The notes below the pieces were generated by a model. It searched no databases and had not been told where the DNA came from. It saw only the letters and a list, made by a program, of their open reading frames with translations. From Clostridia bacterium (lineage in GTDB: Bacteria > Bacillota > Clostridia > Oscillospirales > CAG-272), in assembly GCA_017411935.1 (NCBI GenBank), contig JAFQPC010000143.1:1-7377 (forward strand): 7,377 nucleotides of DNA, written 5' to 3'. Shown one piece after another: positions 1-5,917 of this stretch (its first letter is position 1; each line of letters starts with the position of its first letter). The position numbers and the translations under genes were made by a program.

Positions 1-191
1 GGGATAATTCCCTGTCTGCGACACGCCTCAAAAAAGGCAGGACAGTTTTTGCAGGAATTATGGTCGGTCAGGGCAAGGATCTGTAGCCCTTTGAGCGCCG
101 CCATTCCCGCAATATTATTCGGTGTCATATCGTCGTCTGCACAAGGTGACAGACACGAATGAATATGAAGATCGTAGTAATACGGTGTCAT
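1..191 (-). CDS. PHP-domain metal-dependent phosphoesterase, N-terminal part (cut by window edge)
   Basis: This reading frame starts at ATG 191-189 and is still open at position 1, so only 63 residues are visible. They begin MTPYYYDLHIHS. The DLHIHS motif (H9, H11) and the TDHNS motif (residues 42-46, with D43 and H44) are the first two metal-binding motifs of the PHP fold, which is found in histidinol-phosphate phosphatase, TrpH/YciV-type RNA or nucleotide phosphatases and polymerase-associated domains. A Cys-rich stretch (C47, C50, C57) follows. The ATG overlaps the TGA of the preceding gene (ATGA), and no clear Shine-Dalgarno sequence precedes it, so translation is probably coupled. The family hydrolyses phosphoesters with bound divalent metals. 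The substrate here is unknown. Its place at the end of a hydrogenase-type signalling operon suggests a nucleotide or phosphoprotein target, which is inference. The fold assignment is firm and the role is open. Confidence 0.88.
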   Translation of the reverse strand, partial: MTPYYYDLHIHSCLSPCADDDMTPNNIAGMAALKGLQILALTDHNSCKNCPAFFEACRRQGII

Positions 192-514
192 AGCACTGAC
201 GCAAGCTTTGCACAGACCTCAAAGGTCGACTTGTTCGCAGAAAGAAGGTTGATTCCCTGCGCTTCGGCACGCGCCAGCACGCCCTCGTCGGGAGCAACAC
301 CTTCGGAAAGAATGATACAGGCAGGATCGGCTAAGGTTGCCACCGCTACGATATTCACGTTAGACATAATCGTTACCCATGCATAATCGGCATCAAGCTT
401 TCCCATCACCCAACTCAGAAGATCACCTGCATATCCGCCGCGAACCTCACGAGTTTCGTCGGGCATACAAAGGATCTCAAAGTTGCATGTTTCTGCCAAT
501 TCCTTGACCGTCAT
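188..514 (-). CDS. DRTGG-like domain protein 2 (108 aa)
   Basis: This is a small soluble protein of 108 residues with no signal peptide or membrane segment. The start is set by ATG 514-512, preceded by AAGGAGG at 529-523 with 8 nt spacing. The frame extends further upstream, into the hydrogenase-like gene, but that part has no ribosome site. The centre carries AGDLLSWVMG (29-38), then a beta-rich core with VTIMSNVNIVAVA (47-59) and ACIILSEG (65-72), as in the small stand-alone DRTGG-type proteins encoded beside hydrogenase genes in Clostridia. It aligns along most of its length with the 118-residue product of 2247-2603 (GDLLSWVM versus CDMMSDVL; the N.nIVAVA and NPQVVRTA strands; ACIIL versus KCIVF), so the two are paralogues. 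DRTGG domains accompany CBS domains and phosphotransacetylases and are thought to bind ligands, but no reaction is established. It lies 20 bp after the hydrogenase-like gene and overlaps the PHP gene by 4 bp. Automated pipelines sometimes call such proteins serine kinase; no kinase motif is visible. Confidence 0.85.
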   Translation of the reverse strand: MTVKELAETCNFEILCMPDETREVRGGYAGDLLSWVMGKLDADYAWVTIMSNVNIVAVATLADPACIILSEGVAPDEGVLARAEAQGINLLSANKSTFEVCAKLASVL

Positions 515-534
515 ATCTCTTTCCTCCTTATATT

Positions 535-1797
535 TTACGGATTGTCTTGCCCATAATGCTCGCGAAGCTGGATCAGACAATCCTGCCGCGTGGCTTCTCC
601 TTTTACGATATCCTCAGCAAGTGCATGACAGTTTGGCGCACCGCACGATCCACAATCAAGATGCGGTAGCTCTTTATAGATCTGTTCGATCTCTGCCATT
701 TTAGCAATTGCCGTCATACGGTCATCCGAGAGCCGCATCGTCGTATTCCGTCCCACGGTTTCGGTCAGTAAAACCTCCTCGGGAACCGTTTCGGAGTCTT
801 TGACACGATTTCTGGAAATCGGAAGATATTTTCGAAGCGAACGAAGTCGCGCTTTCGCAATAAAGGGATTTTCCACATTCAGCGCCCCGCCGACACAGCC
901 ACCGATGCAAGCGTTCAACTCCACAAATTCCAAATCATGAAGCGTTCCGTGTTCGATCTCGTCAAGCACCTTAATGCAATTTTCAATGCCGTCTGCCGCC
1001 AGATATTTATCGGTCAGGAGCGAAGTTGCCTCTCCGCCCGAGCCCGCCCAATTGAGTCCGATAATTCCTGTTTGCGAGAGCTGCTGCGGGAATTTGATTT
1101 CTTTTCGTTTGGATCGCACCTTAAAGTAAATATCACTGATGGCAAGGGTACCCGTCACCGCGCTCTTTTTTACTCCGATCGGGTTTCTGACATAGCTGAC
1201 CTTGGCAGGACACGGCGAGATAAAGAGCACACAAATATCCTCATCCGTCAACTCGGGATGCTCTCGAAGCACCTCTGCTCTTGCCACGCGCGCCGCATAC
1301 TCGATGGGCGGCATAATGGGAAGCAAATGGTCAACGAGATAAGGAAAGCGCAACGAAATCAAGCGAACGATGGCAGGACATGCCGAACTGATGATCGGCT
1401 TCGGCAGATTTTCTTTCTTCATATACCGTCTTGTATATTCAGTGATCAATTCCGCCGCACGCGAGACCTCAAACACGGCATCAAAACCACACGCGAGCAG
1501 CGCCGTCAAAATTTCATCGACATCGTCAAGCTCCTCAAACTGCCCATACATCGCGGGTGCGGGAAGCGCAATCTTGAATTTATAGCCAGAGAAATCCTCT
1601 AATCGGTCATATGTAGCCTTTTTGGCTTGATAAGGACAAAGGCGGATGCATTCACCGCAGTCGATACAATGATCTTCCTTGATGATGGCATGACCGTCGC
1701 GCACACGAATTGCTTCCGTGGGGCAACGCTTAATACAGTTGGTACAGCCTTTGCATCTTGAGATATCCAGTGTAACAGAATGTTTGTTGTGAGACAT
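535..1797 (-). CDS. Putative sensory [FeFe]-hydrogenase-like protein with three [4Fe-4S] motifs (420 aa)
   Basis: Domains in order are as follows. A two-cluster ferredoxin domain has C15/C18/C21/C25 and C44/C47/C50/C54. An H-cluster domain covers about residues 70-310. A C-terminal CGxCGxxxC-x16-C motif (C382, C385, C390, C407) resembles the small Fe-S domain of RnfB and corrinoid Fe-S proteins. The four H-cluster ligands appear as C140 (SSACP), C196 (SPCPAK), and C297 and C301 (NACIGGC). Compared with catalytic enzymes (TSCCP, MPCxxKxxE, MACxxGCxxGG), the proton-transfer cysteine is A139, the two methionines next to the cluster are S194 and N295, and the Glu of the second motif is absent. 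Such changes are reported for putative sensory (HydS-type) hydrogenases with low turnover. Unlike Thermotoga HydS, no PAS domain is visible. The protein is cytosolic. ATG 1797-1795 has a modest AGAGGT site upstream, and the gap to the preceding HATPase gene is 37 bp. Likely role: redox or H2 sensing that reports to its operon partners. Assembly of the H-cluster is not proven. Confidence 0.9.
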   Translation of the reverse strand: MSHNKHSVTLDISRCKGCTNCIKRCPTEAIRVRDGHAIIKEDHCIDCGECIRLCPYQAKKATYDRLEDFSGYKFKIALPAPAMYGQFEELDDVDEILTALLACGFDAVFEVSRAAELITEYTRRYMKKENLPKPIISSACPAIVRLISLRFPYLVDHLLPIMPPIEYAARVARAEVLREHPELTDEDICVLFISPCPAKVSYVRNPIGVKKSAVTGTLAISDIYFKVRSKRKEIKFPQQLSQTGIIGLNWAGSGGEATSLLTDKYLAADGIENCIKVLDEIEHGTLHDLEFVELNACIGGCVGGALNVENPFIAKARLRSLRKYLPISRNRVKDSETVPEEVLLTETVGRNTTMRLSDDRMTAIAKMAEIEQIYKELPHLDCGSCGAPNCHALAEDIVKGEATRQDCLIQLREHYGQDNP

Positions 1798-1834
1798 TTG
1801 CTACCTCTTTCCTTGTTAATGCCGAGGAGAAATC

Positions 1835-2254
1835 TCAAACGTTGACCGTCATCGTGATGGTCGTTCCCTTTCCTACCTCGGATTCAATTGTCATATCGTC
1901 GGTATAACGCTTCATATTGGGCAGACCCATACCTGCGCCAAATCCTAACGAGCGAATGTTGTCGGGGGCAGTGGAATATCCTTCCTGCATTGCGAGTTCA
2001 ATGTTTGGAATGCCCGGTCCGCGGTCGGAAAGAATGATTTCGATCCGATCGCAATAAACGTTCACGTCGGCATCGCCTCCGTTTGCGTGAATCACCATAT
2101 TGATCTCACCCTCGTACATCGCCACCGAAACGCGGCGAATGATTTCCGGTGTAAAGCCCATTTCGCGAAGCATTTTCTTGATGCGAACCGACGCTTCCCC
2201 CGCCGAGGTAAAATTATCCCCGTCAATATCAAAATGAAAATTCACCTTATCCAT
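1835..2254 (-). CDS. RsbW-type HATPase: anti-sigma factor / serine-protein kinase-like ATP-binding protein (139 aa)
   Basis: This is a single-domain GHKL ATPase. The N-box lies around E48, E50, N52 and H56 (YEGEINMVIHANGG, 47-60). The G1 box is DRGPGI (77-82) and the G2 box is GFGAGMGLPNM (104-114), followed by the closing GKGTTITM strand (128-135). There is no dimerisation/phosphoacceptor histidine domain and no membrane segment, so it is not a whole sensor kinase. Length and layout match RsbW/SpoIIAB anti-sigma factors, which bind a sigma factor or phosphorylate an anti-anti-sigma partner on serine. No sigma or STAS gene lies in the window, so the partner is unknown. Start choice: GTG 2263 would leave only 2 nt after GGAGG, whereas ATG 2254-2252 leaves 11 nt, so ATG is preferred. 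The gene overlaps the end of the upstream DRTGG-like gene by 8 bp, suggesting coupled translation. Its place between a DRTGG-like protein and a sensory hydrogenase suggests it transmits that signal, which is inference. Confidence 0.88.
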   Translation of the reverse strand: MDKVNFHFDIDGDNFTSAGEASVRIKKMLREMGFTPEIIRRVSVAMYEGEINMVIHANGGDADVNVYCDRIEIILSDRGPGIPNIELAMQEGYSTAPDNIRSLGFGAGMGLPNMKRYTDDMTIESEVGKGTTITMTVNV

Positions 2255-2603
2255 TTGCGACACTTCCTCCCGGAAGACCGTTGGTGTACAACACGCCGCA
2301 AGCCGCGTACATTCTTTCCTCGGTTGCCATCACAACAATACCGCTATCGTCCGCAAGACGGACAACATCCTCCGAGGGTCTCTTTCCGCGCACGAATACG
2401 ATACACTTCATATCCATCATTACGGCAGTGCGAACGACCTGTGGATTACAAAGACCCGTCAAGAGTACCGACTGATCCTTGACGAACGCAAGCACGTCAC
2501 TCATCATATCGCATCCAAACGCAGAATTGACCACGCCTTCCAAAAGTTCTTCACCGCAAAGCACTTGTGCGTTTAATAATTCGGCAATTTTTTTAATCTG
2601 CAT
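2247..2603 (-). CDS. DRTGG-like domain protein 1 (118 aa), first gene of the operon
   Basis: This is a small soluble protein starting at ATG 2603-2601, with AAGGAG at 2617-2612 and 8 nt spacing. In-frame codons further upstream lack a ribosome site. The sequence opens MQIKKIAELLNAQVLCG, with FGCDMMSDVLAFV (29-41), LLTGLCNPQVVRTA (47-60), KCIVFVRGKRP (66-76) and a closing GIVVMATEERMYAACGVL (88-105). The alternating hydrophobic strands, the TG-x-NP segment and the late V-x-AT element fit the small DRTGG-like family, although the literal DRTGG signature is not kept. It is a paralogue of the 108-residue protein at 188-514. The family probably binds a small ligand; its function here is unknown. 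As first gene after the promoter at 2708-2736, with a leader of roughly 97 nt, it leads the sensory-hydrogenase operon. The last 10 residues (PGGSVANG and before) are Gly-rich and probably disordered. Confidence 0.85.
   Translation of the reverse strand: MQIKKIAELLNAQVLCGEELLEGVVNSAFGCDMMSDVLAFVKDQSVLLTGLCNPQVVRTAVMMDMKCIVFVRGKRPSEDVVRLADDSGIVVMATEERMYAACGVLYTNGLPGGSVANG
2266..2271 (-). promoter_or_regulatory. Ribosome binding site that decides the HATPase start
   Basis: GGGAGG on the minus strand lies inside the 3' end of the upstream DRTGG-like gene. It is 11 nt before ATG 2254 but only 2 nt before the in-frame GTG at 2263, which argues for the ATG. Confidence 0.6.
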
Positions 2604-2707
2604 TATCAGGTCTCCTTTTCGATTCTTTTCCATAGAAAATTTGAAAAAAACGGGAAAACATGTCTCTTGCGACAAATTTTTGCCCTATTTACCCATAATC
2701 ATATAAT

Positions 2708-2736
2708 ATTATACTATAAAATATGAAAAATGTCTA
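2708..2736 (-). promoter_or_regulatory. Sigma-A promoter of the sensory-hydrogenase operon
   Basis: On the minus strand, -35 TAGACA (2736-2731) is separated by 17 nt from -10 TATAAT (2713-2708). That is 5/6 and 6/6 matches to consensus. The expected start of transcription is near 2701, giving a leader of about 97 nt before ATG 2603. I saw no convincing riboswitch or attenuator fold in the leader, only a short TGTC/GACA stem. Confidence 0.75.
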
Positions 2737-2742
2737 TATATT

Positions 2743-2760
2743 TTGCGATTTTTTTCACAA
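2743..2760 (-). promoter_or_regulatory. Candidate Rex-type operator upstream of the hydrogenase-operon promoter
   Basis: On the plus strand the site reads TTGCGAT-TTTT-TTCACAA, an imperfect inverted repeat. It matches the published Rex consensus TTGTGAA-N4-TTCACAA at 12 of 14 fixed positions. It ends 6 bp upstream of the -35 hexamer. Rex is the NADH/NAD+-responsive repressor that controls hydrogenase and fermentation genes in many Firmicutes, so the context fits. The surroundings are AT-rich, which raises the chance of an accidental match, and no rex gene is in the window. Confidence 0.4.
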
Positions 2761-2781
2761 TATTTTTGGGAAATTTGTTTT

Positions 2782-5328
2782 TTAAGTTTTGGCTTCAAAC
2801 CAATCTTTTCCAATGGCTGCTTCCACGGAAAGAGGAACCGAAAGTATTGCTGCTCCTTCCATCGCGTCGATGAGAATTTTTCTTGCTTCTTCCGCGCAAT
2901 TCTCGTGTGCTTCCAAAATCAGTTCGTCGTGCACCTGCAAAATTAACCTTGCATCCAATCCCTTTTCTTTCAGTTCTTTTGCCACGCGAATCATTGCGAT
3001 TTTTATCACATCTGCCGCCGTTCCTTGAATCGGACTGTTCATGGCTACCCGCTCACCGAAATGCTGAAGATTTTTGTTGGACGAGGAGAGCTCCGGAATA
3101 TATCTGCGTCTGCCAAAGAAGGTCGTAACATAACCGTCTCTTTTGGCATCCTCACGTACTCGGTCGAGATACGAACGGATCTCCTGAAATTCCGCGAAAT
3201 AGCTATCAATATACTCTTTTGCTTGAGCGCGTGAAATCCCAAGATCCTCGGAAAGCGAATATTCGCCGATTCCGTAAAGAATACCGAAATTGACGGCTTT
3301 GGCTTTCTTTCTCAGATCCGACGTCACCGCCTCGGGGGCGACGCCAAAAACCTTTGCGGCGGTCATCGTATGAATGTCCTCTCCCGAAAGGAAGGCGTCA
3401 ATCATATTTTTGTCGCCCGAAATATGAGCGAGCAAACGAAGTTCGATCTGAGAATAGTCGGCATCGATCAGCACGTAATCTTCGTTTTTCGGAATGAAAA
3501 ATCGGCGGAACTGCCGTCCAAGCTCCGTTCGCACAGGAATATTCTGCAAATTCGGCTCAGACGAGGAAAGCCGTCCCGTTGCCGTTCCCGTTTGATTGAG
3601 CACACTGTGAACTCGCCCCGTTTCATCCGCCGCCCCCGAAAGTCCGTCAGCATAGGTTGATTTAAGCTTGGTTACCTGACGGTATTCGAGTATATCTTCG
3701 ATAATGGGGTGCTTGGTAATGAGTTTTTGCAGGGTCTCGGCATCGGTCGAATATCCCGTTTTCGTCTTGCGCGATTTCGGCAGAGCCATTTTTTCAAAAA
3801 GCACTTCACCGAGCTGTTTCGGCGACGAAATATTAAACTCCTCGCCCGCATAGCTGTAAATTCGCTCCTGAAGAATTTTTCCCGCCTCCGAAAGCGATTC
3901 TCCGTAAGCTTCGATGCCTTTACGGTCAATGCAAAAGCCTTCTTCCTCCATTTCCGCCAAAACGTACGCAAGCGGGAGCTCGATGTCAAAAAGAAGCGAA
4001 GAAAAGCCGTTCTGATCGACCTCTTTCTTCAAAACGTCAGCCAACTCCCAAAGCGATACGTTCAAAGGAATTTCTTCGGACAGAGAATCTCCCATATAGC
4101 GTACGTAAAGCTCGGAGAGTGAGCGAGAGGCGCGATTAGAATCAAGCACGTACGCCGCAAGCATACAGTCAAACGCGGGAGTTGCGAGGAGAATTCCCTT
4201 CTTTTTTAACTCGCTGTAAAGACGTTTGGAATCATAGCAGATCAGTTCTTTCTCATTCAAAAGCTTAGAAAGAGCGTCTCTACAACCCTTTTCTATTGCC
4301 ACCTCGCAAAGATGTGCTCCGTCAAACAAAGAAAGCACTCCATCCGACAAAGAAAGCGAAAGCTTCTCTCCCGAAAGCTCGCAAATCTGACACGAGCTCT
4401 GCACGGTAGCGTGCGCTCTCTCGACTGTCGGTATTTCTTGGGAAACCAAAGCATCCACCGAATCAAGACCGAATTTTTTGATCAGTGCCGTAAATTCAAG
4501 CTGAATAAAGAGCGCTTTCAGTTCTTCCTTGTGGGGACCGTGATATTCATATTCTTCGGGCTCGGTCGAAATCGGTGCACTGCGGCAGATCTCCGCCAGC
4601 TTTCCCGACAAAATTGCCATTTCTCGTCCTGCCTCAAGCTTCTTTTTTAGCCCGTCGGTCAAACCTGCGGTTTCAAGATTTTCATAAAGCGATGCTACCG
4701 TTCCGTGCTCAGCAATGAGTTTAAGCGCCGTCTTTTCTCCAATGCCCGCAACTCCCGGAATATTATCCGAAGAGTCACCCATCAGTGCTTTCACCTCGAC
4801 AAAACGATCGGGAGTAATTCCATATTGGTTCTGAAATTCCTCAGGAGTCATCAAAAGAGTTTCCTTGGTTTTTGCAAGAAGCACAGATACGTGCTCATCA
4901 ATGAGCTGTAAGGAATCTCGATCTCCCGTAAGAACGTATACGTCAATTCCCTTTTTGCTCATCGTATCGGCAAGCGTTCCGAGAATATCATCTGCTTCAT
5001 ATCCCTCACAACTGACTACCGAAAAACCAAGGTCCGCCATACATTTTTTTGCATAAGGCAACTGCACGGCAAGTTCCTCCGGCATTCCTTTTCTGTTTGC
5101 CTTATATCCATCGTACATTTTGTGGCGGAAAGTCGGTGCTTTGAGGTCAAACGCAACCGCACAATAGTCGGGAGAGAGCGATTCAATATGACGCGAAATC
5201 ATCGTAACCATTCCATAAATGGCATTGGTATATAAGCCGTCCTTATTCGTCAGAAGTCGAATTCCGTAAAAGGCGCGGTTAAGAATACTGTTTCCGTCGA
5301 TCACTAACATTTTTTTCGTATTTTTCAT
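2782..5328 (-). CDS. polA: DNA polymerase I with degenerate 3'-5' exonuclease domain (848 aa)
   Basis: This family A DNA polymerase fills gaps and removes RNA primers in replication and repair. The 5' nuclease domain (about 1-290) has VIDGNS (9-14), EGYEADD (108-114), TGDRDSLQL (134-142) and GDSSDNIPGVAGIGEKTA (184-201). The middle domain (about 300-450) keeps the fold-like FDCMLAAYVLDS stretch (386-397) but lacks the DxE exo I motif and the exo III Y-x3-D motif, so proofreading is almost certainly absent, as in Taq and Bacillus enzymes. The polymerase domain (about 450-848) is complete: TGRLSSSEPNLQNIP (584-598), motif A DYSQIELR with D624, motif B R673/K677/F681 followed by YG, and motif C QVHDE with D801 and E802. 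ATG 5328-5326 follows GGGAGG at 7 nt. The frame runs 38 codons further upstream, but those precede or overlap the promoter. The length is typical of Firmicute PolA. No hairpin terminator is visible after its stop, so some read-through into the hydrogenase operon is possible. Confidence 0.98.
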   Translation of the reverse strand: MKNTKKMLVIDGNSILNRAFYGIRLLTNKDGLYTNAIYGMVTMISRHIESLSPDYCAVAFDLKAPTFRHKMYDGYKANRKGMPEELAVQLPYAKKCMADLGFSVVSCEGYEADDILGTLADTMSKKGIDVYVLTGDRDSLQLIDEHVSVLLAKTKETLLMTPEEFQNQYGITPDRFVEVKALMGDSSDNIPGVAGIGEKTALKLIAEHGTVASLYENLETAGLTDGLKKKLEAGREMAILSGKLAEICRSAPISTEPEEYEYHGPHKEELKALFIQLEFTALIKKFGLDSVDALVSQEIPTVERAHATVQSSCQICELSGEKLSLSLSDGVLSLFDGAHLCEVAIEKGCRDALSKLLNEKELICYDSKRLYSELKKKGILLATPAFDCMLAAYVLDSNRASRSLSELYVRYMGDSLSEEIPLNVSLWELADVLKKEVDQNGFSSLLFDIELPLAYVLAEMEEEGFCIDRKGIEAYGESLSEAGKILQERIYSYAGEEFNISSPKQLGEVLFEKMALPKSRKTKTGYSTDAETLQKLITKHPIIEDILEYRQVTKLKSTYADGLSGAADETGRVHSVLNQTGTATGRLSSSEPNLQNIPVRTELGRQFRRFFIPKNEDYVLIDADYSQIELRLLAHISGDKNMIDAFLSGEDIHTMTAAKVFGVAPEAVTSDLRKKAKAVNFGILYGIGEYSLSEDLGISRAQAKEYIDSYFAEFQEIRSYLDRVREDAKRDGYVTTFFGRRRYIPELSSSNKNLQHFGERVAMNSPIQGTAADVIKIAMIRVAKELKEKGLDARLILQVHDELILEAHENCAEEARKILIDAMEGAAILSVPLSVEAAIGKDWFEAKT

Positions 5329-5378
5329 AAAAAAGCCTCCCAAAGACTCCTTGATTTTTGGTTTCATTATTCCTTTAT

Positions 5379-5408
5379 AGTATAACATTTTTCTTCCCTT
5401 TTTGTCAA
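5379..5408 (-). promoter_or_regulatory. Sigma-A promoter of polA
   Basis: On the minus strand, -35 TTGACA (5408-5403) is perfect and -10 TATACT (5384-5379) matches 5/6, with an 18-nt spacer. Transcription should begin near 5372, about 43 nt before ATG 5328. The -35 directly abuts the U-tract of the rubredoxin terminator. Confidence 0.75.
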
Positions 5409-5410
5409 GG

Positions 5411-5450
5411 AAAACAAAACAAAAAGGCATTGGAAAATCCAATGCCTTTT
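5411..5450 (-). terminator. Intrinsic terminator of the rubredoxin gene
   Basis: A perfect 13-bp stem (5422-5434 pairing with 5438-5450, core GGCATTGGA) closes a 3-nt loop. On the minus strand it is followed by a T-rich tract broken only by single Gs (5421-5411). It begins 28 bp after the rubredoxin stop codon. The plus-strand side lacks a U-tract, so it is directional. Confidence 0.9.
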
Positions 5451-5478
5451 ACGAAATTTGATTTTGCAACGAAGTGCC

Positions 5479-5658
5479 TTATTCTGCGGAATCTTCTCCC
5501 GAAGAAACCGCTTCAAAATCCTCCTTCGATGCACCGCACAAGGGACAAGTCCACTCGGCGGGAACATCCTCAAAATCGGTACCTGCGTCAATATCCGCAG
5601 CATCATCTCCGAGTTCGGGGTCATACACGTATCCACAAAGTTCACATACGTATTTCAT
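5479..5658 (-). CDS. Rubredoxin (59 aa)
   Basis: This is a one-iron Fe(Cys)4 electron carrier of the cytoplasm. It begins [17 protein letters not shown] and has CxxCGY (C5, C8) and CPLCGA (C38, C41), with 29 residues between the pairs as in classical rubredoxins, plus the conserved aromatic residues (Y3, Y10, Y12, F29, W36). It is slightly longer than the usual 52-54 residues because of an acidic Ser/Glu tail (VSSGEDSAE). ATG 5658-5656 has GGAGG with 5 nt spacing, and the stop is TAA. In anaerobes, rubredoxin passes electrons from NAD(P)H-rubredoxin oxidoreductase to O2- or peroxide-reducing enzymes (flavodiiron proteins, rubrerythrin, superoxide reductase). None of these lies beside it. It is a single-gene transcript with its own promoter and terminator. 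The identification is very secure; the redox partner is unknown. Confidence 0.96.
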   Translation of the reverse strand: MKYVCELCGYVYDPELGDDAADIDAGTDFEDVPAEWTCPLCGASKEDFEAVSSGEDSAE

Positions 5659-5708
5659 TCAATCCTCCATCTCTGTTCCTAAGAATTTTTGAAAAATTGA
5701 GTATTTAT

Positions 5709-5737
5709 ATGATAATACCACTTTCTTCTCTTGTCAA
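5709..5737 (-). promoter_or_regulatory. Sigma-A promoter of the rubredoxin gene
   Basis: On the minus strand, -35 TTGACA (5737-5732) is perfect and -10 TATCAT (5714-5709) matches 5/6, with a 17-nt spacer. The start of transcription should fall near 5702, about 43 nt before ATG 5658. Confidence 0.7.
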
Positions 5738-5917
5738 GATTTTTTTTACAGATTTCAAGACCTTGTCATATTTTTGTCAAATCCCATAATTTCGCAAAAA
5801 TATTTTTTCTCGTTTTTGTAATTTATGATGGGCATTTCTGTGATTTTATACAAAGAGCGTCTATTTCATTTTTTGGAAACATATAGTTTTACAAAAACAA
5901 AACTCGAAGGGATTTCT
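5738..5917. other. AT-rich spacer between divergent rubredoxin and flippase genes
   Basis: No gene or RNA is recognisable here. The flippase promoter must lie here, but no good -35/-10 pair is visible. TATGAT (5824-5829), TATACA (5847-5852) and TATAGT (5882-5887) are possible -10 elements without a matching -35. TTGTCA recurs at 5763-5768 and 5774-5779, besides the copy at 5731-5736 that overlaps the rubredoxin -35. Confidence 0.5.

Noticed and set aside
515..580. 22-codon upstream extension of DRTGG-like protein 2
   Set aside because: It overlaps the 3' end of the hydrogenase-like gene without a ribosome site, whereas ATG 514 has AAGGAGG at 8 nt.
937..1602. 221-codon plus-strand frame opposite the hydrogenase-like gene
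   Set aside because: The opposite strand carries all the Fe-S and H-cluster motifs. This frame has no ribosome site and no recognisable protein character.
2255..2263. GTG start giving a 142-residue HATPase
   Set aside because: GGAGG would be only 2 nt before the GTG, which is too close for efficient initiation. The ATG three codons later fits better, though the GTG cannot be fully excluded.
2604..2700. Possible riboswitch or attenuator in the 97-nt leader of the hydrogenase operon
   Set aside because: Only a 4-bp TGTC/GACA stem was found, with no conserved aptamer pattern and no competing terminator.
5329..5442. 38-codon N-terminal extension of polA
   Set aside because: It runs through the polA promoter and the rubredoxin terminator. 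ATG 5328 has GGGAGG at good spacing, and PolA proteins normally start just before the LVIDGNS motif.
5367..5645. 92-codon minus-strand frame and plus-strand frames over the rubredoxin gene
   Set aside because: They read other frames of the rubredoxin gene and its terminator. The 59-codon frame at 5479-5658 has both CxxC pairs and a ribosome site.
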